NCBI GenBank assembly: GCA_033064195.1
Contig: JARBJD010000127.1
Coordinates: 62,001 to 126,000, forward strand
Direction: 5' to 3'
Length of the DNA: 64,000 nt
Source: Blattamonas nauphoetae
Taxonomy: Eukaryota > Preaxostyla > Oxymonadida
In this document: positions 32,584 through 44,300 of the stretch, in pieces
Layout of the letters: each line of letters starts with the position of its first letter
How positions within the stretch are numbered: position 1 is the stretch's first letter
Made by a program: the position numbers and the translations under genes
Notes under the pieces: generated by a model
Database searches by the model: none
What the model was told of the DNA's origin: nothing
Seen by the model: the letters and a program-made list of their open reading frames with translations, nothing else

Positions 32584-35500
32584 ATGGCACAGAAATCGGA
32601 TGATACGAAGTCGGTCTCGCGTTCGGTCTCATCGATGTCGGATGCGACCTCGGGTCTAACATTGATCAGATTCAATCCTGTCGATGATATGTCTGTCAGA
32701 TCCTCTTCTCTCACTTCCTCCGTTCATTATCTTTGAATCAGATTATTTTCAACTCTATACACGCTCCACACTGTATGTTTTTCCCTTTCCATCAACTTCT
32801 AATGTCCTTTATGATAGACACCTCAAATGTCAAATTTCTTCTACTTTGTTTGGCTTGCTTTGACAATCTTTCAACTTGGAGGTATTGCGGTAGTGTGGGG
32901 TAACTTTCCTTTTCACGAAAAAATCATAACCGTCGGCCATGGCATCTTTCAGTATGTTTTCACAAATTTTTCTCACCAAAATCACCTCAGATATCTCGAT
33001 TTCTCAATCTCATGGTCCCATGAAGTGTTTTTGTTCACAATGACAATTCTCCTCACTCTATTTGCGCTAACAACCGTCATTCTCATCATCATTTCAACCG
33101 TTCTGATCAAAACAGACCGAACTGTGCCAGACAAGCTCGCCTCGCTTGTACAGATGTGTGGGATGCTCTGTGCATACCCATTCTTCATCCCTGCTTTAAA
33201 CGTCTTTCTTGGTGGCATCCACTGCAAAACCTCGCCGGGTCACGTTGGAATGTCATGCGAGTCACCATTTGCGATGGTCAGCCTGATCTTTGGGGCGATC
33301 ATGGTTGTCCTCCATGTTTTCTTTTCGTTTCTCATCCGTTTTTTCGTATTTCCGTTCAACGCGCGAAAGGGAGGCATGTTCGCCTCTCAGTCTGGTCTCT
33401 TCATGACACTGTGCTTGGTGGAGTCGACTGCCCTCCCCCTCCTCACTCTCTTTCTGAAGGACTACGCACAGTATCTCTGCATCGCTGGGTTTGCCATGTC
33501 GGCCGGGCTGGCGTTGTATGCCACGTTTCTTCTTCCTTTTCACAACGCCAACGCGAATGCCTTGGTCGGCGCTGTTCAATGCGCTATCGCCTCTTTCCAC
33601 CTCTTTGGAACGATCTGGTCCTTCCTGGGAACCGGCGTGACTTGGCTGAATGCAGTTCTGTGGGTCTGCTGGGGGCTGTCGTTTGTTGGCTTCCCCATCC
33701 TCGCTTTTGTTGGAATCCGCAAGTATGGTCGCTCGAAATGGGCTATACGACCTGGAGAGCCTATTCCGGTCACCCATAAGAAGAAAGCGGAACAAAAACC
33801 GTTCGTGTTCACAGCGAGTCCATCTGTCACACAAACGCACGCAATTCCACAACCTGCCGCTTCAACCCTTGGAAAAACCAAACCAGCATCTCCTGCTCCG
33901 ACTTTGAACACGTTGCACACTCACAAGTCGAAAACTGCAGAAGAAATGTCGATCCTCCCACCGTCGTCCTCGCGTGCTCTTCCTCCAATCAATGCACCCC
34001 CAATCATCATTAATCCGACGAACGTGTCCGTAAATGGAGATGACAAGCCAAACGAGCAATCCCCTACGTCATCTGAAGAACAAGAGAATTCAAACTCTCT
34101 CCTTCTCACGCCGCGTGCCTCATCGCCTCAACAACTCGCTCCAATCATCATCCCACCCGCCACAAACACCCCGCGTATCGCTCCCGTCCTGGCATCGTCG
34201 TCTCCGCAACCAGCCGTCAAGCCTCTCACGCGAGTCACCACGCAGCCCCCCATCAGCCTCCAACCTCCCCCAATCGCCGCTCCTCCCTCTCCTCGCCCTC
34301 TCGTCTCTGCGAACTACTCCGCCGCTCCGAAATACCTGTCGGAGCAGCTGGGCCCGAAGTTGCCGAAATACCCAAGTCCGAACCAAGTGATGGAGGCGAT
34401 CAAGTTCATGACATGCAAGGAGCTGAGGAAGACGAAGGAGTGTGTGTATGTCGCTGAGGACATCCTCCGAGCGGCAGAGAAGAAGTTCCCGACGTCGTCC
34501 GAGATGTGGATGACAAGCTCGTTCTACACGCTGTCCTACACAAGCAGCGAGATGAAACTTGGGGATCAACTGCGAACCACAATGCAGTGTGTTCCATCCA
34601 TCCACGAACGCTGGGTTGTGTATGCCCTCATGCGAGACATGGAACGAAAGCGGTCAGCGGCGGGTGGGACGAACAGCCTCGGCGTGACGTTCAAACTGAA
34701 CTTTGCCAAAGCAAGCAAGTCACACGAGCTGGCCTGCGCATATCTGCAACAAGCGTATCTGCTGCTGTCGAAGGAGAACATGGACTTGCACAGAGTGATG
34801 CTGATGATGGACAAGGCTATCATGTACGAGAAGGAGGCTCGCGAAGGGTATCGCTCGCTTCTGAAGCAGTATCCGGCGAGTCCGCAGGTGCTGCGAGGGT
34901 TGGGAGCGCTGATGAGAGACATCTTCAGAGAGGACGACGCAGCCATCCTGCTCTTCACCGAAGCGAATCTCGTCGAAGAGGACGACACACAGCAGCAGCA
35001 GGACAACACCAGTCTGATGAGTGGAGGGAGTCGGCTGTCGAACGTGGCGGGAGTGGGCGGAGGAAACGACAAAAAGAAAAAGAAGAAGAAACGGCACGGG
35101 CGCGCAGGCAACTTCCAAGAATTCGAAGAAGAGACAAAGAACCTGCTGCCAGTGTTCGTTCCCGGTTTGATGATCTGTGCTGCTCTGGAAATCGGCACAC
35201 TCATCTTCCTCTTCATCTACAACGAGTCGACGTACACAACATGTTCGGTCACCGCTCGACAGATCACAGCGTTCTCGGGGATGATTGCCGAAGTGCTCGA
35301 TCTGTGCCTCTTCTCCACGTTCTACCTTCTCCGCCAGAACAACCCAGACAGTTACTTCATCACTCACGGAATCAAGTTCGTGCCCGAGCTGGACTTGATC
35401 ACCGACTTCTTCGAACACTTCCAGGAGGAGCTGGGGACAGACCTTCACCAAATCTACGTCCAAAGCAACGGCGACAACGAGTTCAGAGTGTTCGAAGACG

Positions 35501-38379
35501 AGGCGATCACCGCTTTGATGCCTTATTACGGAAATTACACAGTCGGCACCCACACTGTCCAGCGTATTGTGGGATCAGACCTGACCACACTCAACCTCAT
35601 CGACCTACTCAACAACTTTGCGAACGTGGCCGAGCAGATGAAGAACATCTCGCTGTGGAAGCCTGATCTGTGGCTGGGGCAGCGTGCTCTGCTTTGGTAC
35701 GTCAGACTGAACGGGCCTGTTGTGGCGTCGGAGTGGATGAAGAACGCGTGCTTTGTGTGCGCGGAGAACTCGAGTGTAGCTTCCAAGTCGGTCAGAGTAA
35801 CCACAATCACGTCGGGCATCGTCTCCGTCCTCGTCCCCGCGATTCTTCTGATCGTGCAGACGTACGTGACGTATCTGAAGCTCACGCGAGGACGATCTGA
35901 AGTGTTCTTCAGAATTGTGAACGCGCGGAAGGAAGACGTGCTTCGACTGAAGAAGAGGTTGGACGAGACTGAGATTGGGCAGGACGACGAGTCCCTCTCA
36001 GCCACGTTTACAAACACCAGTGCGGTCAGTGTTGGGTCGGTGGACGATGAGAACAACATGGAAGCCGATTTGGGTCCAGACAGCGACGACCGCGAGAAGA
36101 AGGAAGACAAGGACGACAGACTGCGAAGGGAGCTGATCGGGATGGGCGTGCGGGAGGAGATGATCAACATGATGTGGATCCAAGGCATGACGATGGAGCA
36201 GATCCACATGATGCTTGCTCAGGGCGGAGGAGTGAATGGGGAGGAGATGGGCGAAGTTGAGGAGGAAATGCTGAACGAGGAAGAAGAGGCGAAGAAGGAG
36301 GAAGAGGACAAGAAGGGCGAGGACGAGAAGGACAAGAAGAAGAAAAAGAAGAAGTCGGACCTGTCGCATCTCTCGCCGAAGGAGCAGGAGCTGATGATCC
36401 GCGTGAGGAAGGTCAAGTCGTTCATCCCAAACTCGTGGTACGTCCGCGTCGTCATCGGAATGATGCTGATCGTCATCTGTGTGCCTCTCAATCACTCTTT
36501 CGTCATCTTGCTCTTCCTTCCATTTTTCTGTTCTTCATCTTTCTCATTCTGCCGATCTTCTGTTCATTATGTCCTTCTTCTCTCCTTCTTTCGCAGTGCC
36601 GACCGTCTTCTACGTTGTGGCTGTGATTGCCACTCGCAACTCGATCTCGTATTATGAGAGTGTCATCCTGACAGCATACAAGGTTCGCCTACTCTTCCTC
36701 AACACCCTTCTCCTCTTTCTCTCTTCTCTTATCTGCTCTCTCTCCTCCTTCTCACTTCTCTCTTTTCTTCACTCTCCTCTCTTCAGTCTGTCGTGGCTGA
36801 GCAGATCACCATCCTCGCCCTCGGCCTCTCCCACTCACTCAACTATGAAGTGCCCAATTTGGAAACTCGAATCACATACGCCACGGGTCCTTGGGAAGAC
36901 TTCAGACACCTCGGGTCGAACCCCGTCGCCATCCAGGTCCTCCTCGCAGAACTCGTATGTCCTCCAACACGCTGATCGCTGGTGACTCTTCCTTGCTTCT
37001 TTCAACTTGTCGTGTTGTTCATCTCTTCTCTCTCATCTGTCTCTCTCCCATCATTCTCGCCCACTCCTCTCCTCGCTCGTCAGGTCACTTACTACGAAGC
37101 CATCGACATCCTCGTCTCGCAAGGCTCCGAGTCATCCAACGTCATCCCAACTGGCGACGAACGCTTCGATGGACGAACTGTCACCCGCACGGTGCGAGAG
37201 AACAGCAAGACGAACACCATCCTCTACGCCACCCGCGACTGCTTCCAGAACCACGAAGGCGACTGCGACATCCCCGACCGCATTTACGGCCAGAGCGGGA
37301 ACTACACCGGCCTCGTTGCGCTCTCAACGAAGATGTTGGAGGCCGCTCGGCGTCTGGCAGGCGAAGAAGATCCGTTCCGCAACATCCTCCCCGAGACTGA
37401 GGCAGTGCAGGTGCTGTGCACGCTGATGGTGTACGACCTGCGGGGAGGATATCAGGCGCTTCTGGATGCCGTTGTGGAGGAGATGGACGCCGGCATCAAT
37501 GTGTACAACATTTGGCTGTACGTTCTCTTCGTGTTTGCGATGCTGTCAGCCGTCACGGGCCTGTTCGGTGTGATCCTCCCCACGCGAAGCACGATGGTTG
37601 GGATTGCTGACGCGACGGAGAAGATGAAGGAACTGGATCCGGAAAGCGATGCGGCGGATCGGACAGGAATGGGACAGGCGTCGTGGCGTGAGGAGTACAC
37701 TTGTGACTGCATCAGACTCGACAAACAGCATCAAACGATTCTGTTGACACTGGCAGCTGTGTGCGGAGTGCTGGATCCGACGATGGAAGTCCAGCATCTG
37801 GTCGCCGAGCTGAAGGAGACGGTGAACGATCAGGCACGCGACGAGTTGGAGCACTCGCTGACCATCCTGCAGCAGAAGGAGGATCACCAGCCGAAGCAGC
37901 AGGAAGCGACTCGGAAGCGAGAGAGGAGGAAGGCGCTGATGAACATGATGTCGTTTCTCATCCGCACGACGTTCAACGCTTTCTCCGACGAGGAAGCGCT
38001 GATCGACCGGTACCGAGTGGAGAAGGGGCACAGGCGAGCCCACCTTCGCTCGCACTGCACACTCCTTCGGAAACTGCAGAAAGCGACGCTGCAGCTGGCG
38101 AAGGGAGCGAAGAAGGACGAGGCTCTCGCCACCTCCCACGCACAGAATCTGATCCAGCTGTACACACAGTGGCTGACTGAGCACGTCACGAAGATCGATC
38201 GCGAACTGTCGGCTCTGCTCGCTGGGAACGTGCCAGAAAGCGAGATGGAGAAAGAAGTCGAGGTTGTGACAGACTTCACTGTGCCTCGCAGCTTCAATGA
38301 TTTCCTGGAGTCTGAGAACGCATCAATGCAGGACCAGAAGCTGTTCGAGAAGATGAAGCACGTGCTCGGCATTCACTGA
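32584..38379 (+). CDS. Tmc-like polytopic membrane protein with TPR-like helices and C-terminal hemerythrin-like domain
   Basis: Exons: 32584-32690, 32742-32772, 32818-36478, 36597-36682, 36787-36954, 37084-38379; 1782 residues, in frame throughout. The two small first exons give a typical Tmc-type opening (DDILFSTLYTLHTTPQMSNF). About seven membrane spans fill roughly residues 45-330, then a Pro/Ser-rich linker. A helical TPR-like block follows, with the family motif LLKQYPASPQVLRGLGALMR and LLFTEANLVEED. More spans follow (VFVPGLMICAALEIGTLIFL, GIVSVLVPAILLIVQTYV, VVIGMMLIVI, LYVLFVFAMLSAVTGLFG) with a Lys/Glu-rich coiled segment between. The C-terminus reads RLDKQHQTIL, HRRAHLRSH and WLTEHVTKID, matching hemerythrin helices A, C and D; the helix B His is not seen beside the Glu pair. 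Tmc-like proteins are large and poorly understood in protists; an oxygen or iron sensing tail is inferred. The TGA stop is at 38377-38379. Confidence 0.85.
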
Positions 38380-38691
38380 GGAATCGTGTTTCATTCACCA
38401 CACACACCGTCTTGTTTTGTTTCATCGGATGAGCATCTCCGTGGATACCGTTGTGTTCCTCTCCTTTTGGATTTTCTACTCTTTGACATTCTGTTTGTCC
38501 AATTGGCGACACAACATTCACTATTACGTTTCAGTTCAACATCTCACACTGATTTCTGTTCCCCAATCTCTTTTCTTCACGTTCCTCAACTAAAAACGTC
38601 TGGAGCGCGTCCGGAACAACAATCTTTGTTCTCTATTTTCTTCAAAGGTGGCTCAACAATTCTCCGAAATCTCGTCTGCGTGGGTTGATCG
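38380..38691. other. Intergenic region between Tmc-like and helical-repeat genes
   Basis: 312 bp, T/C-rich on the plus strand. Nothing beyond 3' and 5' flanks of two same-strand genes is evident. Confidence 0.5.
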
Positions 38692-39753
38692 ATGTCAGCC
38701 TTCGCAAGTTCATCAGCTTCTTCGGGATCGTTGTTATCATTGTCAGGAGATTCGATACATGTTGTAAATCAAGAACATCTTTCCTTGATGTCATTCTCGA
38801 TTGAATCGGATCTGTCATTCGAAGAATCTTCGCACATTTTCAGATCGTTTCTCGCTGCAATGAAAGATAGCTGCCCTCTGGATGATCTCCTGCTGGATAA
38901 AGTGGTATTTCTTCTCAAAAAGCTCACACCATCGTCAACCGTCTCAGCCATAAAAACAGCCGAACTCATTCCGTCATCTGATGGTTCCTCAACTGAATTT
39001 GTGAACCAAATGGCTCTCCTCCTGTCTTCTCCTCACCGCAAGCTCGTTGAAGCGACGTTGTCCTTCGTATTCATCACCATCATGGAAGCTGCCCCACCGC
39101 TCCAAATGAAGCTCGTTGAAGCAGATCTCCTTTCCAAAGTGCTCCAAGCCATCCAGTCGCACATTTCTTTGGGCCACCCAAGTGAGGAACTGCACTGGAA
39201 TCTGTTCGGTATAATCTTCAAAGCGTCACGCCTCGCTAAGCCGTACTCCCTCCCACACCTTGAAATCGTCGACGATATTGCGAAGCACAACCATTACGAA
39301 ATGCTGTTCCTGAAACTCTATCGCCCGTCTGCGCTTTATCTGAGCCGACTCTTCGCCAACCGCTATCTCTTTGCACAAGACAGGATGGCCCGATCCTTCC
39401 TCATTCTTTTGGGAGATCTCCATCAAATATGCCCGTTCCACAGACCCACGTTGGACCTTCTGATTGCACAGTCGATTGATCTCGCATCAATCAGTTGCCT
39501 CGCATGTGTGGAGATGGACGATTCATTAACTGTCTTTCTCCACTCAGTTCAGTACGGAATCAAGCAATGGAGCAAAGAAGGTCCGTATGTGAAGCAGAAT
39601 GGAAGACGTCTCATTCAAGCCCTGACTTTGGAGGGATATGCAGATATCATCGAGGAGAGAGTGTTAAACTGTGCAAGCGGGCATTATGGGGTGATGGTTG
39701 TGTTGTACGGAAGACACACTGCACAACAATTGGGAGGAAACATTCCTGCATGA
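38692..39753 (+). CDS. Helical-repeat (armadillo-like) multicopy family protein, intact
   Basis: 353 residues in one exon, ATG 38692 to TGA 39751-39753. After a Ser-rich start (MSAFASSSASSGSLLSLSG) it is nearly all alpha-helical with regularly spaced Leu-rich amphipathic segments (FRSFLAAMKDSCPLDDLLLD, LVEATLSFVFITIMEAA, LVEADLLSKVLQAIQSHI). The end carries NGRRLIQALTLEGYADIIEE. The family is shared with the pseudogene at 24286-25359 (SGKRMIQALILEGLEDALEE) and is distantly like the 6431-12720 gene. There is no signal peptide or membrane span. I recognise it as a large expanded family of this kind of genome by pattern, but know of no function; scaffold-like helical repeats are the likely fold. 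Confidence 0.8.
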   Translation: MSAFASSSASSGSLLSLSGDSIHVVNQEHLSLMSFSIESDLSFEESSHIFRSFLAAMKDSCPLDDLLLDKVVFLLKKLTPSSTVSAIKTAELIPSSDGSSTEFVNQMALLLSSPHRKLVEATLSFVFITIMEAAPPLQMKLVEADLLSKVLQAIQSHISLGHPSEELHWNLFGIIFKASRLAKPYSLPHLEIVDDIAKHNHYEMLFLKLYRPSALYLSRLFANRYLFAQDRMARSFLILLGDLHQICPFHRPTLDLLIAQSIDLASISCLACVEMDDSLTVFLHSVQYGIKQWSKEGPYVKQNGRRLIQALTLEGYADIIEERVLNCASGHYGVMVVLYGRHTAQQLGGNIPA

Positions 39754-40360
39754 TCACAATGGGAATCTTGACTCTGTGCCAAGAACATTCCTTCATCACG
39801 TTTTTCAACGCAGATAGGATATTCTGTCCATGAATAATGGGGAGCACTGTTTCTGGGCGAGAATTGAGAAGACGGGATGCCCACAGCGACATGACCCACC
39901 TCTCATGTCTCCCGCAGCCTCTTCATTTCTTGTCAGTTTTCTATTCGCTTTGGAACGATCTTTACTTCAACAAAGTGATTAAAAAGTTCTAATTCATGAG
40001 TTTGTTCAGAACTGACAGATCAGCCCAAGATGTCCAAAAGATCTACAAGCAGGTCTAAATTCCCGGTGTACTCTTCATCATACATGATAAATTCACAAAT
40101 TTCCCGAAAAAAACGATTGGACAGGACTAGAGTGTTCCCAGGAAAAAGAGGAGCCAATTTTTCAATCAGACCCCATCGAGAGCACAAAGAACAAAGATAT
40201 CACATCAAAAATATATAAAAAGACGGTAAAGAAAACTGATGTGCAAAATAGGCCTTGTTATTCTCGCATCCAGCAAAATGGAGCGGATTCCAAGGTGTAA
40301 AAAACGGAAGTGAAAAACAATCTACAAAACGTAGTGAACTAAAATATAGCGCAAAAGTCC
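39754..40360. other. Intergenic region between converging genes
   Basis: Carries 3' flanks of the helical-repeat gene and of the cyclin gene. A 62-codon frame at 40030-40218 (MSKRSTSRSKFPVYSSSY) is Arg/Ser-rich without any supporting sign and is not called. Confidence 0.5.
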
Positions 40361-41122
40361 TCAATCGGATGATGTATGCTTGATAAAGCGAGCAAAGTGG
40401 TGTTCCAGCACAGGGATGGGTATGGACAGATCAAACCCAACCAAGTTGCAGAGAACCTGCTCCGAATAATGAATGACTGAAAGATCGATTTTGAAAAGTT
40501 TGGCCCATGCTGTATTTGCAAAGGGCTTGTCCCGGAGATATTTGATTGTGAGGAGGGCAGCACAGACGAGAACCGTGCCATAATTGTGTTCGGTCAGTTG
40601 GAAGCGATTAAGATGAGACTTGCCCGAGTCTTGCTCATCTTCGTCGGGGTTTGGAGGGCACGAGAGGAACTGTTGAGCTGACGCTGACAGGAACTTCTCA
40701 ACAAGGGCGACTGTGCTTACGACTTCTTGGTCGGTCATTCGAGCGTGTTTGATCGAGGTTGTGAAGATCCAGTTGATGGAGGAGAGCATCGTGGTGCGAG
40801 TATCTGCATCTACGAGCCCTTGTTTCGATGAGGACTCAAGCGTTCCCTGAGAAATGAGAGTGTGGATGATGGATTTTTCGACGTGGCGGCTGATTATTTG
40901 GAGCTTCGGCAATGTGAGGGTGTATGATGCGGTGAAATGACACGATGGAACATAGCTGCGTTTGGTGTCAGGTTCATCGATAATATCCTGTGGAAGTTTG
41001 TGGAAAGTGTTTTGAGAGGGAGTCACTTGGTTTGGTTCCGGTTGAGAATTGAACGATAGTGAGAGGGGGATGGGATTAGAGAGAGGTCGGTTAGTGTGCG
41101 AGTGTGGATTTGCTGCCATCAT
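40361..41122 (-). CDS. PHO80-type cyclin
   Basis: 253 residues from ATG 41122 to TGA 40361-40363. The frame is open upstream to a TTG at 41170, but tandem ATGs at 41122 and 41119 give the likely start. The cyclin box occupies about residues 85-240. Landmarks are VSTVALVEKFLSASAQQFLS (helix 1-2), YGTVLVCAALLTIKYLRDKP (the AALLIAIKY-like helix 3 of PHO80-type cyclins), FKIDLSVIHYSEQVLCNLVGF (helix 5, with the E-x-x-x-L core) and IPVLEHHFARFI. Such cyclins bind CDK5/Pho85-class kinases in phosphate, cell-cycle or polarity control. The N-terminal 80 residues are Pro/Ser-rich and not conserved. An insert between helices 2 and 3 (NPDEDEQDSGKS) is longer than usual. Confidence 0.82.
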   Translation of the reverse strand: MMAANPHSHTNRPLSNPIPLSLSFNSQPEPNQVTPSQNTFHKLPQDIIDEPDTKRSYVPSCHFTASYTLTLPKLQIISRHVEKSIIHTLISQGTLESSSKQGLVDADTRTTMLSSINWIFTTSIKHARMTDQEVVSTVALVEKFLSASAQQFLSCPPNPDEDEQDSGKSHLNRFQLTEHNYGTVLVCAALLTIKYLRDKPFANTAWAKLFKIDLSVIHYSEQVLCNLVGFDLSIPIPVLEHHFARFIKHTSSD

Positions 41123-41337
41123 TTGGATACGTCGTTGAATCCACGAAACAAAGAATGAACTAAGGGCCAAATCGAGTCAAAGTAGTAGATTGAACATGAT
41201 GGAACCGGGAATTACTTTTAACATGTCGTTTGTTGTCTGATTGTCGGAGCCGGAGCCTATCCACCCACAAACAGTCTGAAAGTTCATTCTATGGGTTCAT
41301 TGATCAAACAAATCAATAGTTGAAACAGGCACTTCTG

Positions 41338-44300
41338 ATGATACACTTCTTATTTTTCTTACTCACAATATCGTCATCCCTTTCAACTGAAATTCGATCA
41401 CAATCACTTCCCTTGTCGGACATTCTCCACCAACACATTGATTCATCACGGAATTTTGCTCCGTCCCTCGATTGTGTTATCAATGTGCCAAGTGGCCAAT
41501 ATCACATCTCCAACTATCATGTAATTTCAAACACATTCACTATCTCCGGAAATCGGTCACAAACCCTCCCATCAATTCACAACGCCAAACTAGACGTATC
41601 CCTCAACAAACAGGCCAACGGACAGCTCCCCCAAAATACCAAACATTCCGACACGATGCTTTACGTCACTAACTCCACAGTATCGTTGGCATATCTCTCG
41701 TTCGATTGCAGTCAGTCGGGGGCTTCAATCAGCCACTTGGCCTCCTCCTCCCTCACACTCTCTGGATGCAAAATTGTTTCAAATTCGGAATCTTCTCCAT
41801 TTTGCATTGGTGATAGTGCACATGAATGCTCAGTCTCCCTCGTCGACTGTTCTCATACCTCGGCGTTTCTCGCAGCACTCCTCCCACTTGTCTCGCTCGG
41901 AGAATCATTCCAAGCCACGGATAGCCAGATTCCATGCTTCAATCATCCGATTGTTGCGTTTGTATCTGCTCACGGTCTCTCCGTTCTCGATTCGCAACTC
42001 GTCCTCGGAACAGGCCCTCTCTTCTCGTTTTCAGATAGTCCGACAACCTTAACCCAGCAGTCTCTCTCCCAGACGATCTCCACCACACTTTCTTCAGCCT
42101 ATCTTTACAATAGCACAAGTCCCAGCACCAATCTTGGCTAATTCTCTACGCAATCCATTTCTCAATCGGTCATCGCCTGCAACGTGGATCAGTGCTCAAA
42201 CTATCTCTACGGAACAGTTTGCAACGACATAAACAAAGATGGAAGCTTACTAACCACAAACACCTCATTTTCAAGATGCTCAACTGATCCGTCAGTCATC
42301 TCGAATCGAATGTCAAATGATGTCAAAGAGTTCAAATACTTCTCACCCACGAATCCAGTTTCTTCTCTGACGGACTCCGCAATCACATTCAAATATTGCA
42401 CGTTCAAAGAGATCTCCGGAAATCAACGTTCAGCGATCTATCTCTCCAACGTTATCAAAACCCTCACCATCACAAACTCATCATTTGCCACATGCACAGC
42501 AACAGATTCCGGCGGATGTTTGTATTTCGCCTCATCCAGTACATCCTCGTCAATGCTGCTGCAACACAACAGTCACATGCACTGCTCATCCGGCGATTGT
42601 GGTGGGTGCCTCTTCGCCAAAAATCTCGTGTCTGCCAGCATTCGGGAGAGTTTCTTCATTGACTGTTCTGGGTCAGGATGGACAAATGATGAGCGTTGCT
42701 CGGCAACTGGCGGTGACAAATGTGTTTTGTCCGTTGTCGGTCAATTCAGTGTCAAGCGATGTCAACAACTGGAAGCGATGTCTGTTTCAATAACATGCAA
42801 AGCACAACAATCTCAAGCAGCACGATGATCCGCTGTGATTCAACAACAAAACCAGTGGAAGGACGCATCTATTCGCCCAACCATCCCAATCTCGAATCCC
42901 TCCTCCCAAACCCTCTTGAAGTGAGTGTCGTCGCATTCTCAGCTGCCCAAGGCTTTTTCGCCCAATATTTTATGGTGACCGTCAAATTCAACGTAATCGT
43001 TAGCGAACCCCTTCTCATCTTAATCGACAACACGCAAGGAACACGAATCCCACAAGCAGGAGGACCTCCGAACATTGCCCGAGTTTTCAGAATGGCAAAT
43101 CAGACCTTCAACCCACAACATGGTACAACCGTCACTATTGATGATGTGGTAGACGTGCAGTATCAGAGACCATTCACCGATTACCATTTGGAATGTGCAT
43201 TCATGTCAGGATATCTGATCAAGATCCCCACAGTTCAAGCAATCGCCGCTCCGACTTACGATGCAATGATGAAAGAAACAACAATGGAAGTCAGAGGAAA
43301 GGATCTCGAGGGCTCAATCACACTGACCTTCAAGGGGAATGGAACAGCAGGGAACTTTGATGCGACAGTGATGTTCACAGAATCAGTTGGGACATTGGAA
43401 AGAATCCTGTTTGATGCAGACACTCCATCCAACGTCAATCTCATGTACAACACGAAATACACCCTCACCAAAGCGATGCAGGGAAGCAATAACGTGTTCA
43501 ACACGTCCGTGTTTACATTCACAACCGGACCGGAACCATCTCGCCTGCTGGCTGTTCAATCGACAATTGACACTGACAAGAAAATAGTGAGTCTGACATT
43601 GCCGTCGCATCTTCTGGAAATAGGCTCGGAATACTCGATTGCGGTTGTTGGAACGCCGACGGTGCCGTCAGGATCGAATGAGGAGGACTCGACAACGCTG
43701 AAAATAACGCCGTCGTCAGCAACATCAAACACACTCCCAGTGTCGCTTTATCCTGTCTCTGAGCTGAAGTATGGATACACGTACTCTGTTAAAGAGATGA
43801 AGCTAACTGGAGGTTCGTCATCTGTGCTGATTGAGAAGTCGACATGTGTCTTCTCCACGCCGACAGAACCGACGCGTCTGGTTGAGTTCACGAAGGGACT
43901 ATACGACGACGAGATGAAGAGGATTGGATTTGTGATGACAGGTCGAGTGTTGGATGAAGAGGCGACATACAAAGTTGTGCTGAGTGCATCAGCCACAGAG
44001 AATCACACGATTGATATGACATACAACGAGTCGAATGGAAAGTGGGAAGGATCAGCAGTTCTCTATCCTTCGTCGGATGCTGAACTGGTGTATGGTACGA
44101 CGTACACAGTGAGTTCGTTCAGGAAAGGAACAGATTTGACAGAACTGCTTCGAGACACTCAGACCGCAATCACAATCGATGCCGAGCCAGCTCGTCTTGT
44201 TTCAACGTCGACAGTGGATGGTGAAAATGGAACGACGCTGACACTGACGTCTCTTTCGTTGCCAACGGGATCAGAATACTCGATTGCGGTTGTTGGAACG

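Noticed and set aside
40030-40218. 62-codon Arg/Ser-rich frame
   Set aside because: Short, compositionally odd, no splice or promoter support.
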